From Cyrtodaria siliqua (lineage: Eukaryota > Mollusca > Bivalvia > Adapedonta > Hiatellidae): a stretch of 64,000 nucleotides of DNA. Positions within the stretch are counted from its first letter, which is position 1. The number at the start of each line of letters is the position of its first letter. Under the pieces are notes generated by a model. The model was not told the DNA's origin, made no database searches, and was given only the letters and a program-made list of their open reading frames with translations. Position numbers and translations under genes: made by a program. Shown piece after piece: positions 23,206 through 34,605 of this stretch. The stretch covers positions 1 through 64,000 of the forward strand of contig JAWPHD010000089.1 of NCBI GenBank assembly GCA_037043455.1, read 5' to 3'.

Positions 23206-24323
23206 AAGTTCATGACTACATTTCTTATTTTGGTTGCACTTATATTTCTATAGGCTGGAAAAGCTGAACAAGAATGAAGAGGCAGAAAGATAAAGCCATG
23301 GACGAGAATACTCCACGGGTCTTTGTACGTTCTACCTGATCAAAGTATGAAGGTACATGTATAATAACTGTTTTGTAAAAAATTGGTATTGGTTAACAAA
23401 AAAAATGTGCTGAAGCTTGTACTTATTAACCCAAGATTATTTATATATAGTTCAAACAAAAACACTGCAGCTTCAAAAACTGTATTTGTTGTTGTTAACT
23501 GTTGAAAGCACATAAAACATGATTGCTAAATGGCCCTGAACACTCACCTTATGGTATCATTTCATTGTAGACACTTGCAGCAGTCGCACATAATAGGGTG
23601 TGATAAAAGCGCTTTCTCTAGCTGGTGATCTCGGAATTATTTTTTATTAAGGATTTAATTAAAAACAACTAACTATTTAAAGGCAGCAGATCGTACTTAA
23701 AAAAAAACACATGTGTTTTAATGTTTTAGGAAAAACTATTTTCAGATTTCGGTTTCTTGGAGAGGCCAGAATTGATGTAAGTTCAGATGAGGAGGGATGA
23801 GCTTTTGCGGTGCATAGATCAAAGTACCTCGGATGGAGAGAAAAAACCATCCCTACCATACTGGTCACCAAGGAAGATTGTTTGGAGACGTCGCTGTACG
23901 TCCATGGGACTGCTGTTTTTAAATTGTATCAGAATTTATTATGGTTGTAGAAGCAACTTTATAAAAACGAAAAGACAATTGACAGACTACATGAACAATG
24001 CCTCAAGAATCACAATGAATGATCTTGGATGAAATGAAAATCAAAAAAGCAGTCTGGACTGGTAAATGGATCGTGGAAGCAGCTAATGCCTGAAATTTAC
24101 TACTATAATTATATATGCCTTCTTCGGATGCTTAAGAATGCAAATTATTTTTCTTAAAATTTATAAGATATATGTACATACATTATGAAATATATTTTTT
24201 TTGTTTTAAGTTTAAACTACAGTTACTATCTTGTCTTTTCAGTAGTTCCAAGTACATGTACCCATATAAGAATTAGTTTTTTATAGTCACAGTGTAAAAG
24301 TCCAGTAATTCATTGCGTACATA

Positions 24324-25120
24324 AGGCCATATAAACAATATGTGTGGTTCCGGTTACATAGGGGAAAGAAAACCTTTTTATTTTGGTGACAGATTTTTGA
24401 ACCAGTTAAAAAAACCTAGACTGGAAGTTGGTCTTGCTTCTTCATGTTATCTTGTAACTTCCTCCATCATGTTAGCTAGTGTTCATAAATAAACCTAATT
24501 TCCTAATGTCGTAACATTTTTCGATACAGATTCCTTTCTAAGATTAAAATTGAGGAGGCCGCCATCTTGCTTACCGGAAGCACAACTTTCTGAGTTACAA
24601 AGATTCGCCGCATGTACTTTCAGGGTTTGAAATTAACTTTTTTCAGAAACTTGTCCATAGTAACTTACACAATTTACTTGTCCCCAGTCAAATTTACTTG
24701 TCCCCCCACTTCATGTAAAAGTGATACAAAAAACAAGATCAATCATGAAAGTGACATTACATTCTCTCAGTTGCATTCCACCAATGAAAACAAGATTACA
24801 TTCTCTCAGTTGCATACATTACATTCTCTCAGTTGCATTCCACCAATGAAAACAAGATGAATTTTATTTGTGATTTGCAATGTGCTCACCACAAGTTCTA
24901 AAGATGTAAAATTCATTTCTTGTTATAAAATTTAGTTGTCCGTAACTTGTTCCCAGTAGAATCTACATGGCACAGGACAAGGGGACAACTGTTAATGTCA
25001 AACCCTGACTTTCGTACTTTTTCTCGGAAAAATAAGGAAACATTTTTAGCGTTAGTGAAAATTGCCCAAAAATCTAGGGTCAGCTGGGTAAATGGAACCA
25101 CACATAATTTTATATGGCCC
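24324..25120. mobile_element. PIF/Harbinger-like MITE with an insertion
   Basis: Left end GGCCATATAAACAATATGTG plus TGGTTCC; right end inverted GGCCATATAAAATTATGTG plus TGGTTCC. TAA precedes the left end; the right flank is altered. Interrupted by the element at 24621-25007. Confidence 0.65.
24621..25007. mobile_element. hAT-like MITE with 5-bp TSD, inserted in the MITE above
   Basis: Ends CAGGGTTTGAAATTAAC and (inverted) CAGGGTTTGACATTAAC, 16/17 identical. Flanked by ACTTT on both sides (24616-24620 and 25008-25012). Inside, 'ACATTCTCTCAGTTGCAT' is repeated three times (24757-24836). Confidence 0.8.
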
Positions 25121-25210
25121 GACATATAGGAAACGAGTAAGTGACCTTGTTCAATGTAGATTTGTTGGTTTGAAACTGTCAGTTTTAATGGTGGTGCCAA
25201 AGACCTCAGA

Positions 25211-25670
25211 AATCTTTAATGTACAGTCTAGACGATAATCCATTTGCTAGGAACCATGCATGTGCCCCAGCTGGGATTTGAACCCAAGATGTTGGTGATC
25301 TTGAATTAAATATTTTTTACCTCATTTATAAAGAATAATTCAGTTATATAATTATATTGCGCCTATGCGATAGGGCGTTGTCTGTCGTCTATTTGCGGTC
25401 CTCTTGTTATTACTGTATCTGCAGGCCATGTATGTGTATAAATCTTTAATGTACAGTCTAGACGATAATCCATTTGCTAGGAACGATGCATGTGCCCCAG
25501 CTGGGATTTGAACCCAAGATGTTGGTGATCTTGAATTAAATATTTTTTACCTCATTTATAAAGAATAATTCAGTTATATAATTATATTGCGCCTATGCGA
25601 TAGGGCGTTGTCTGTCGTCTATTTGCGGTCCTCTTGTTATTACTGTATCTGCAGGCCATGTATGTGTATA
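25211..25670. repeat. 230-bp tandem duplication, 229/230 identical
   Basis: Units 25211-25440 and 25441-25670 differ only at GAACCATGCA versus GAACGATGCA. Each contains GGGATTTGAACCC, an inverted tRNA B-box-like sequence. Very recent duplication or an assembly join. Confidence 0.95.
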
Positions 25671-26084
25671 AAAGGGGCGTTTGTGTCTTAATGTAAAACT
25701 CGCCAGCCATTTTGCATGCTTTTCAGAGAGTAGGACAAGGTTAGATCTTGTCTGAGTAGCTCATGTGCAACATGTTAGCAAGTTTTGGTATGGGAGTCTC
25801 CTATAATTTTCCTTTTTTTCTTCTCTTTTGATCTATTCCAGGGTTTACAGGTTTTCCTAGTGAACACTTCCATGTTTTCCACACTTACACCAATATGGCA
25901 CCATTAATCCTACCCAAATCAGGTCCATATAACTTGCCTTTTAACATTACACTTAACACTTTGTTGCTCCATTTTGTAAGCAACCGATAACACTTTAGCG
26001 GGGCATTCGTGTCCCGTGGACACATTTTCTAATTACTATCTAGGCCAAGGAGGCACAAGAATAACCAGCCATATATGCTAATGA

Positions 26085-26500
26085 TACCCTCCAAAAGACT
26101 CTAAAGCCACTCCATTTAACTGCTATGCAAATTATATCCACCATAAACCCACTAGATTGTCCACTGCATTTAACTGCTATGCAAATTAGCTCCACCACAA
26201 ACCCACCACTTTTTCCACTCCATTCCACTGCATGCAAATGAAGTGCACCCCAAGTAACTCCAGGCTCCACTGTAATTCCACTCCTTTTCAACTCCAAATA
26301 ACTGTGTCTATGAATATTGATTAGGTGCAGTGGAGTTACAGTCATATGGAGAGGAAAGTGATGTTTCAAATATTTAAATTAGGTGCTTGGGCAAAGAAGG
26401 TTCCACTACAATGGAGTGGACCAGGATTAACTCTCATTCAACTGCATTGACCCACTCTATTTCCACTCTAAATGCCACTGCAAATCCACTCATATTTCGC
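26085..26500. repeat. Right subterminal repeat zone of the 7 kb element
   Basis: Repeated CCACTCCA, 'AACTGCTATGCAAATTA' (twice, ~67 bp apart) and GGAGTGG/CCACTGCA motifs in both orientations, mirroring 19466-19720 at the other end. Confidence 0.6.
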
Positions 26501-27699
26501 CTGGGCACTAGCAGCATGTTTAAAGTTGCATCAAAAAAATTTCGACAAGGATCAACATCATGTCATGCTGATCATTTTAGAAAACGTCCCATATCAATAT
26601 CACTTATAGTTTTCAAGAAGTAGTCGCTACAAATTTATTTATTTTAAATCTATTTTTAGCCGTGGTGGCCATCTTGAATTTCCTGCCAGCCTGAAATTTT
26701 TCTAGGATCAACTAGACATCAAGTGCAACATTCCTGTGAAGTTTCATGAACATCTGTCAAGTAGTTTCAGAGGAGTAGTCGCTACAAGTTTTTACTATAT
26801 AACTCTATGCAAACAAAAATGGCCACTGGCAGCCATGTTTAATGTTGATTCAAAATAATGTTCGACTAGGATCAACATCATGTCATGTTGATCATTTTAG
26901 AAAAAGTCCCATATCAATATCACTTATAGTTTTCAAGAAGTAGTCGCTACAAACTTATTTTTTAAAAATCTATTTTTAGCTGTGGCAGCCATCTTGAATT
27001 TCTGGGCGACCTGAAATTTTGCTAGGATCATTTAGACATCAAGAGCAACATTCCTGTAAAGTTTCATGAAAATCCGCCAAGTAGTTTTAGAGGAGCAGTC
27101 GATACAAGTTTTTACTATATAACTCTATGTAAACAAAGATGGCCACTGGCAGCCATGTTTAATGTCGAATCAAAACGATTTTTGACAAGGACCAACATAA
27201 TGTCATGCTGATCATTTTAGAAAAAGTCCCATATCAATATCACTTATAGTTTTCAAGAAGTAGTCGCTACAAATTTGTATTTTATAAATCTATTTTTAGC
27301 TTTGGCGGCCATCTTGGATTTCACATCAACATGAATTTTTGCTAGGATTAACTAGACTTCATGGGCAATCCTTTCTGTAAAGTTTCATGAATATCCATCT
27401 AGTAGTTTCAGAGGAGTAGTCGCTACAAATAAAAGTTTACGGACAGACAGACAGACAGATGGACAGACGGACGACGCACCATGGCATAAGCTCTGCTGAT
27501 CTCTGATCAGTCGAGCTCAAAATGTGATTTCAATCTTGGAAATACTCAGTAGTATGTTTTACTATTTTTGCCTTGTGCCGAGGCCATTTTCCATTTGTCG
27601 TATAAAATAAAAAATAAAATTCACCCCCGCCCCTATTTTGAAATAAATTTGGATGAGAAACTAGCAATTAAATTATTATGGCCTTATACCCATATTTTG

Positions 27700-29613
27700 A
27701 GCGTTAGTTTTAAAAACATCTTATCACTACTTGTCTCGGAGTAATACAATATATTTCAGGTACATTACATTGAACTATTTACAAATAAAAAAATCCTTAC
27801 CAATTTTAAACTGTCATATTGATTTGAAATGAGACAAGCCCTGATCTCAACATGTCTAGATATTTCACTTTCATGCCGAATGTTATTTAAAGTTTTAATT
27901 GAAAATTATAGTTCCGGAAGGAAGAGACAAAACAACGCCTTCAACCAGCGTTAAGTGTTCATCCTTCTAGATCCACGTCGAAGCAACCATGATAAGAACG
28001 ACAAATTGTACATTAGTGTGCACTGCAACCCTCTTAAAGGCTTTGTTACCGGTTGTCAGAGCTGTTGTGGTTTGTGTTTTCAAAATTGGAATTCATGGCT
28101 GCTATGGGAGCATGAAGAATGTTAATCTTGGTATTACACAGATTTAAATTAACTGTCACCCGATGACAGCGCGTCAGTCCCCAGTCCCTTAACATTCCGC
28201 TGAATTCCACGAACTAGCACATGTAATTCAGTTTCAATTTTCAAATTTTCAGCATTGTCCCAATCTCATTAAAGTTGGATCCTCATCCCACTTTGATGCT
28301 CTCGGCTTTGATACTCGGGGATCTGACAACATATTGCATATTGGAGGTCGATACTCGGGGATCTGACAACATATTGCATATTGGAGGTCGTATCACAATA
28401 ACTGACCTTTCATCATATTCATGAGCATCCAGACAGACCAAATAAATCTTTAGAATTACTGTTACACAATCTTTTCTACATTATCTAACTTCTGCAAGAG
28501 TATCAAAATGGTCAAAATATTGTGGATGATTTTGTTTACTGCTCCATGACTTTCGATATTTTAAATAAACTTGATTCATTCTGGGTACTTGTAATCATTT
28601 CACCACGAACTCCAAATTACGCGATATTGGCGAACACAACAATATTTTTCCGATTTATATAATTTGGAGTGCTTGGTTTTTATCGCTATATGTGTTTCCG
28701 CCGTACAAATGATCGAGAGGCTACAAATGGTAGGTTCCATTTAGGCCTACATTCAAAAGTAATGCTTAGTCTTTGTAGTAACCCACTAGCCCGAAGCCCG
28801 GGGCTAGTAAACCGTCATTCGGGCTAGTGAATTTTTTTTTAATTTATATAGTCGGGCTAAAGGAAAATGTACGGGTTTTCATTGAGTATATAAGAATTTG
28901 GGCTTAGTGACACAAAAAAAATAAATTCAAAGACTGTGCTTATTTGTTGTTTTGTAACCTACCTACCCAGGTTTTTTCGTAGTACATGTACCCAAAACAT
29001 TCTAATGCATTTTCTTCAATGTTTCTTTTCCGATGTAACAAGATGAGATCAGATGACGAAAAAAAATAATGTTAGTCATACATGTAGTACTTAATTTAAT
29101 TAATACATTTAAATTGAAATAAAGAGAACAAAGCAATACCTCATTAAATTGTACTGATGAATGGTGTCAGACGCGGATTTGCAAGCAAGCATTACTGACC
29201 AATAATAGCTGATCACGATTATAATCAATAATTGATTGCAAATTTGAACAACGATCAAAATGCTTGGTCGGCAAAGAACAAACAAATGATATTTTATTTC
29301 AATTATGAACTCTTTGCTTGTCATTAGATATAAGAATGGTATTTTTTAGCCAGTGACAGCCAATATTGTGGAATTCTTGTCTCAATGAAACCTGTGTTCT
29401 AATCAGCACACTCTCCCTCCTCCTTTCCAACCATGACCCCTGTGACCACCTTCTTTGTGGGTGGTTTCTGTTGCAGATCTATACACTTCTTGGTACTACT
29501 TTCTTAAGGTCTATACACTGCAGCTACCCTCCTTGCTAAGATGGTACCTTCATTAAAGACTTCAACATCCGACACAAAGACAGGGTTTTATATATAATGG
29601 AGCTTTCAAAAGC
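27700..29613. other. Mostly featureless intron DNA
   Basis: Contains the 40-bp duplication at 28310 and a GGGCTAGT inverted motif cluster at 28786-28860 that looks like a MITE end. No gene seen. Confidence 0.4.
28310..28389. repeat. 40-bp perfect tandem duplication
   Basis: GATACTCGGGGATCTGACAA plus CATATTGCATATTGGAGGTC repeated at 28310 and 28350. Confidence 0.95.
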
Positions 29614-29862
29614 GTCTCCGTGGCCGAATGGTTAACGACGTTGCGTTGTAAACCTTCGCCTCACCGCTGCGGGTTCGAATCCCACTGGGAGCTCGATTTG
29701 TAAGTGAGAAAGTGTCGATTCTTACGGATGGCGGGAGGTGTACAGTACTGGTTCTACCCAGGAAAAGTGGGTGGTCTGCCTCCACCACAAAACAATCGAC
29801 CGTCATATATAACCTTTATAATTGTGTTGAAGATGATGTAAAACACTATACAAACAAACAAA
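29614..29862 (+). mobile_element. tRNA-derived SINE, family 2 (full length)
   Basis: tRNA-like head: A box TGGCCGAATGGTTAACG, B box GGGTTCGAATCCC; body GGGAGCTCGATTTGTAAGTG, GATGGCGGGAGGTG, TACTGGTTCTACCCAGG and a tail ending ATGTAAAACACTATAC then CAAA repeats. The head resembles a class II-like Ser/Leu tRNA start. Confidence 0.9.
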
Positions 29863-29869
29863 TCACACA

Positions 29870-31258
29870 TTGCCAGTGGGGGAAATAATGCCAGTGTTCC
29901 TAATAAACAAAGTTAAAAACGTCATTGCAGAAGCCTAACACAGTCAACAAAGGACCACCCACCACCCAACCCCCACCCCTTTCCCAAAAAAAATAATTTT
30001 ATTTATTTATGTTTTGAAATCTTACAAATTATATATAATATGTCAACTATCATCTGAACTTATGCATTCAAATATGATGTTGTAGTTTGATGGATACTTA
30101 TATAATAAAAACTAAAAGTCAGGAGAAGAACATAATTAAAAAAAATATTAAAAACAGATTAATCAATCTACCTAACCTCTTTTATTTCTAGCAGTAAAGT
30201 TGAAACACACATTCTGTTGGCCTAATGCTGTTATGCTGCATGTATAAATTATTTATCAGCACAAAATTCAAATACTGGCATAAAAAGGTGCCATTTTATA
30301 TCACCTTTAGTTTAAATGACACAGGAAACTCTGTGGCAGATATGTCACAATATTGGAGATATTGCTCCACAACAATGGGTTTGTTTTGACAAGATTTAAG
30401 TATGGCAGGAGACTGCAGACCTTTAGTTTCCCCGATTATGTGGCACGTGTATGACACGTGCAGAGTTGGGGTTCAGTGAATTTTTGTGATCCATTCCAGT
30501 TGCAGCATGGAAGGGAATTCAAGATTAAATTCAGTCAGTTTAAGTTTGACAGTAAAAGGCGATTATTATAACTGCATGATTATTATAATTGCACGATTAT
30601 TATAATTGCACATAATTGCATGCGCAAAACTGTGACTGCAGTTTACTCTAATTTAGATTAAACACTTTTAAGTTCTTTACAATGTAGACTGGAATAATTT
30701 TGTTTGCACATGATCATCTATTTTAATTTATTCTCTGCAGTCTAGAAATTGTTTGTCATCTGCCCTTATTACTTGGTAATTCAGCAATCTTTTGGAATAT
30801 TTAGGTCCTTGTATGAAATAAAAACTACGCTCTTCAATCTGATAGTCCTGATCAGCAAACTGCCCGGTTTACGCCTACATTATGAAGTTATTTCACAGAA
30901 GTTATTACTTTACCTACTCTTTATTATTGTCAAACATTACTGCCGACAGGTGTGAGATACAGATCAGCCAATTATCCTCATCCACCCAGTGATTATACAC
31001 AGTTATCTTGGGATAATCATCTACAGATTGATCAATTGATTATCTGACTTACACCAGGTCAATAACATGATTATCCAAACCACTCTTCTAAACTGATATA
31101 TCGTTGCATATTTTCTGTGCTTGTCTTGCAAAACAAAACTTCCTAAATACCAAAAATGGCTTATATCTGTACGACTGCAAATATTTTAGTCTTCGGTTGA
31201 AGTAAAATATAAGTATTGTATACGTTTTCAATGTTATATGCTACATATATTATCCTAG
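29870..31258. other. No gene seen
   Basis: Short ATTATTATAATTGCA repeat at 30560-30615 only. Confidence 0.4.
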
Positions 31259-31261
31259 TAA

Positions 31262-31629
31262 TGCCTAAAAAAAAAATATGTGTGTTTCTGGTTTCACCCT
31301 GTCAAAAAGTTAGGGTAGGTAGGTAGGAAAAAGTTGTTTTTTTATATATATTTTTTTATATATATATATTGTTCGCATATATTATTCCATTTTTGTACTT
31401 AAAGGCAACTTCTTGATAACCTTTGCAAACAGTTTGGATCCAGATTAGATGTTTAACTACTCTGGCTAATAAAATTATCATTTGAATAAAAATATTTGTT
31501 GTATGATTGTAATATTTTTATTTATTTATTTTTTTTTATTTTTTTTTTTCGCTAAAAATATTTAGGGTCGGCGTTGAAAAAGTAGGGTCGGTCGGGAAAC
31601 CGGAAACACACATGTTTTTTTGTTAGGCC
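31262..31629. mobile_element. PIF/Harbinger-like MITE, TGTGTTTC family
   Basis: TAA at 31259-31261 and 31630-31632. Left TGCCTAAAAAAAAAATATG then TGTGTTTCTGGTTTC; right inverted GGCCTAACAAAAAAACATG then TGTGTTTCCGGTTTC. Inverted copy at 57324-57664. Confidence 0.9.
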
Positions 31630-31632
31630 TAA

Positions 31633-33007
31633 GTAAAACCTAACATCCAGTAATCAAGGCCTACAAATACTGTGATACATAAAGTTCAAATCAAATGTCG
31701 GTTGTTTGCCACAGTCATTTGACTCAAGACAGTTCTCCACTTTTTACAATCTTATTTCTTATGAATTGGGTTGCTTTGTACAGACCCTTACAAACACTCT
31801 TCCATGCCTTGTATATCTCTCTGCAGTGCCTTGTATATCTGACATAGCATGTATCTCATAAAAGCAATATGCTAAAACAGACTAACTCCGGAACTCTCAT
31901 ACTGAAAGTGGATTTTTCCGATTCTGTTATGTAGGTACACACACATCTGCCTAATATTTCAAACTTTCAATGAAAACGAACTTTGCGAACCACTGATATG
32001 TTTTAGTGTTACCCTACTTTTTAAACAATCAGATGACTCAGAATTTCAAATACTGCCTACATTCATTCATGAAGAATTTACTACTAGCGCTCTTCACAGG
32101 TTAGAACGTGACCTTTTTAGAGACTATTGATAAATCTATGGTAAACACACTAAGTCTTTGAAGAAAAATCTTCACCATTAAGAAAACGCGGTCGGTCGCT
32201 ACACTCCCTACCTCCCTTTTCAGTTTCTTAATAATGACAATTTCTCAAGAAAAATCTTCACCATTAAGAAAACGCGGTCGGTCGCTACACTCCCTACCTC
32301 CCTTTTCAGTTTCTTAATAATGACAATTTCTCTCATAGCCTCTATCCTACACTTAAAATAATGTTCAATACAGACAAAAGGTGTGTCTGGTACAACCGCA
32401 ATAGCTGCACCTGATATTGAGATTTGCAGCATGCAAAACATTATAACTTAATTTGCAGGAGTGATGTTTTTACCCAAGTACACGAGATCCTGGATAAAGA
32501 CTTGCCGAGACTTCTCCGACAAGTAAAAAATATTCCTTGGTTTCCAACTCGGTTAAATGATCTAGCCTTTTGCCTTGCATAGTCTCTTATTTTATTTATT
32601 TTTTCTTTCTGTCTTGTCTTATTTATTTGTTTATGTAATACACACTTAAAGACAAAGAGAGATATAAATGTAACTGGTACAAGACACTGACAGGCAATGC
32701 TTGATGCTTGGTATGCAAAACAAACACTTATCAGTAATGATGCCACAATAATGCCACAGAAGACATATACCTCTCTGTGGAGGCCAAATTCCAGATACAT
32801 TAATTGCATTTATTTCTCATAAAAATCTCAAAATTTGACTTGTTGATAGCATTTCTGTTTTACAAATGATAAAACATCAGCTTTCACCTATAAAGTTGTA
32901 AGATCATGACATGTAAAGATGAATTTATAACATGATGTAAGTTTTCTTGGAAAAGATTTTTTTTGGGTTTGTTGCAAGACAACTGTGTTTACCAAGGAAA
33001 CAAAATA
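31633..33007. other. No gene seen
   Basis: Holds the 86-bp duplication. A 122-codon minus frame at 32441-32809 has no domain and no splice support. Confidence 0.35.
32161..32332. repeat. 86-bp perfect tandem duplication
   Basis: Units 32161-32246 and 32247-32332, each with AAGAAAAATCTTCACCATTA ... CGGTCGGTCGCTACACTCCC ... TTAATAATGACAATTTCTC. No difference seen. Confidence 0.95.
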
Positions 33008-33245
33008 AAACTAGAAGGATGTTCCATGGAACACTTGTCGCCTGCTGTGTGCTTATTTCAACTTGGTTAGGTTGCAGGTTAAAGATTTATGAAAAGGTGC
33101 ATAACTCTACCAAAATGAAAGTCAGAGTTATTGCACATGTATAATAACATTCCTTGAGTAAGATAAATGTGAATTTTTATGAACATAGGTCAAGGTTTGG
33201 TTGCAAGTTAAGTTTGACGGACGATGGACAGTAGACAAAGTAATC
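33008..33245 (+). mobile_element. Short pearl/HINE-like element
   Basis: Starts AACTAGAAGGAT plus perfect palindrome GTTCCATGGAAC; core-like 'GGTGCATAACTCTACCAAAA' and ATGAACATAGGTCAAGG; ends GACGGACGATGGACAG. 59105-59265 shares its 3' half. Confidence 0.6.
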
Positions 33246-33901
33246 CTAAATGTATGCCATGCTACGCAACCGACTTAATTTTAAAGTATAAAAACAATAA
33301 TGTGAAACAAAGAGCTTGTTCCTCCTGCTTGTTTTGTCCATTACAACTTTTGTTTCATACAAAGTTCGGTCGCCAACATGAACTGAAGGAAATTAAGTGT
33401 TTTTCTTTAGATCTATTATCAATCCACCACTGCTTGCAATTTACTTCAAAATCTTTGTAAGATTTTCTTTTTTTATTGACCTTTTAGCAACATACCTAGA
33501 CCATTAGACTGGTATCAGTCTATAAATTAGACTATAAATAACAAGAAATATCACTGTAAGTGATAAATGCGAAACTTTTCGGGGGCATAATAAAATTAGA
33601 CTAAATTAAAAAATAAAATAATACTCTGCATAAAAATTATTTTATTTCAAGCTCTGTTTCTCTCCATGGCTGAATTTATATAATGTTGAGATAAGACTAT
33701 ACAAGTTATAAGTGGAGATATTTGCCTCTTTCAGTGCTAAGGAAATTCTATAATGATAGTTAAAAGGTTATAGTTAAAATGTTATAGTTAAAATGTTATA
33801 ATATTAAGGACTGATGCCAGTCTACTAGTCTATGTATTTGACCTATACAATTATTATTGTGTTTCAGATGCACAAGCCAATTTCATGATTAGGCCACATA
33901 A

Positions 33902-34180
33902 AAAAATATGTGTGATTCAGGTAACCAGACCGACCCTATTTTAAGGGGCCGACCCTAAAACATATTAAGCAAAAATTAAAAAAAAAATAAAAAAAAAATA
34001 TATATATATTTATTGTTGATAATGCAAAAAAATCGAACTCAAGGTATAGTAATTTAACATATTAAATTCATTATCAGAATTGAATTCATTATTGAGAAAA
34101 AAAGAGAAAAAAATGCCTACCTACCTACCCTATTTCTTTTTGCCAGTGTTACTGAACCACACATATTATTTTGTTTGGCC
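33902..34180. mobile_element. PIF/Harbinger-like MITE, TSD TTA
   Basis: TTA at 33899-33901 and 34181-34183. GGCCACATAAAAAAATATG then TGTGATTCAGGTAAC; inverted GGCCAAACAAAATAATATG then TGTGGTTCAGTAAC. Internal GACCGACCCTATTTT and CCTACCTACCTACCCTATTT. Confidence 0.9.
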
Positions 34181-34384
34181 TTATGTTTAAGTACAATCAC
34201 TTCATTATTCTGCAGATGAATTTAAGGTGTTAATTAACATCTCCTCTATAAGCTGTGGGGAGATAAGTGTGCTGTATCTAGAACAATCAGGTGTGAACCT
34301 CGTTATTGTAATACCTTCATTACTGTTAATTAATTATTCAGCTTTTGATGCTACCAACTCTCCTAAGCATTCAAAATTGTATAA

Positions 34385-34605
34385 TTAACGACATAGCGTT
34401 GTAAACCTTCGCCACACACCGCTGCAGGTTTGAAACCTACTGGGAGCTCGACTTGTAAGTGAGGAAGTGTCGATTCTTACGGATGGCGGGAGGTGTACAG
34501 TACTGGTTCTTCCCAGGAAAAGTTGGTGGTCTGCCTCCACCACAAAAAATTGACCATCATATATAACCTTACATGTGCTGAAAATGATGTAAAACACCAT
34601 TCAAG
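34385..34605 (+). mobile_element. tRNA-derived SINE, family 2 (5' truncated)
   Basis: Begins inside the tRNA head at TTAACGACATAGCGTTGTAA, keeps the B box (CAGGTTTGAAACC), body and tail through ATGTAAAACACCATTC. Confidence 0.85.

Larger units (their letters stand above)
22010..24060 (+). pseudogene. Exon-like locus with CRE promoter motif and Cys/His finger ORF
   Basis: A compact plus-strand gene-like layout. TGACGTCA lies at 22074-22081; a GC-richer leader is followed by a strong donor ATC|GTAAGTATT at about 22147. An acceptor TTCCTTTTTAG is followed directly by ATG at 22251. That ORF (44 codons) begins MEEFECCKLCHQFSRFYGD and continues HICRHLSV, a C-x2-C...H-x3-H arrangement that could bind zinc. 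Further right are coding-looking pieces: MKRQKDKAMDENTPRVF near 23272-23330; acceptor ATGTTTTAG|GA at 23730 with donor GAT|GTAAGT at 23777 (FRFRFLGEARID, or VSSDEEG-stop if unspliced); STSDGEKKPSLPYWSPRK near 23820. A SINE (22894-23205) has inserted between them. No intact long ORF. Family unknown; it may be the decayed gene of the surrounding 7 kb element or a captured gene fragment. Confidence 0.3.
19453..26505. mobile_element. ~7 kb DNA-transposon-like insertion with subterminal TGGAGTGG repeats
   Basis: Interrupts the pearl core at CA(C), present on both sides (19451-19453 and 26506-26508), a 2-3 bp target duplication. Ends are inverted repeats: left CCCAGACCAACTTGGAGTGG, right inverted CCCAGGCGAA...GAGTGG, then GATTTGCAGTGG in both. 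Subterminal zones 19466-19720 and 26085-26490 are packed with TGGAGTGG/CCACTCCA copies in both orientations, as in CACTA/EnSpm elements. Interior: a 178-bp duplication, a 158-bp core array, the exon-like locus, a SINE and a MITE. No recognisable transposase; class uncertain. Confidence 0.6.
18669..27525 (+). mobile_element. Pearl/HINE-like element, split by a 7 kb insertion
   Basis: Starts AACAAG plus palindrome AGGTCAATGACCT, then core repeats of ~300-325 bp. Landmarks repeated in each core: 'GTTTCATGAAAATC', 'GAGGAGTAGTCGCTACAA', 'AAACAAAGATGGCCACTGGC'. The left part runs to 19452, resumes at 26506 and ends in (GACA)n at 27441-27470 plus an 'AAGCTCTGCTGATC' tail. Removing the 7 kb insert rejoins gatggcCACtagcag, matching the uninterrupted cores. 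Non-autonomous Helentron-associated elements (HINEs, 'pearl' of bivalves) have this layout: palindrome, core tandem repeats, microsatellite, tail. Confidence 0.65.
18546..27684. mobile_element. PIF/Harbinger-like MITE, outer shell of a nested insertion
   Basis: Left end GGCCATAATAAATTAATT at 18548 and the inverted right end at 27650-27683 match over ~34 bp (about 31 identical), followed inward by CATCC and G-poor CCCCCGCC tracts. Both sides carry TTA (18545-18547 and 27684-27686), the 3-bp TWA duplication of PIF/Harbinger elements. Only ~120 bp at the left and ~170 bp at the right belong to this element; the rest is later insertions. Confidence 0.7.

Noticed and set aside
32441..32809. 122-codon minus frame with hydrophobic segment
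   Set aside because: Not followed by any in-phase exon and no family resemblance; hydrophobicity follows from T-rich DNA.
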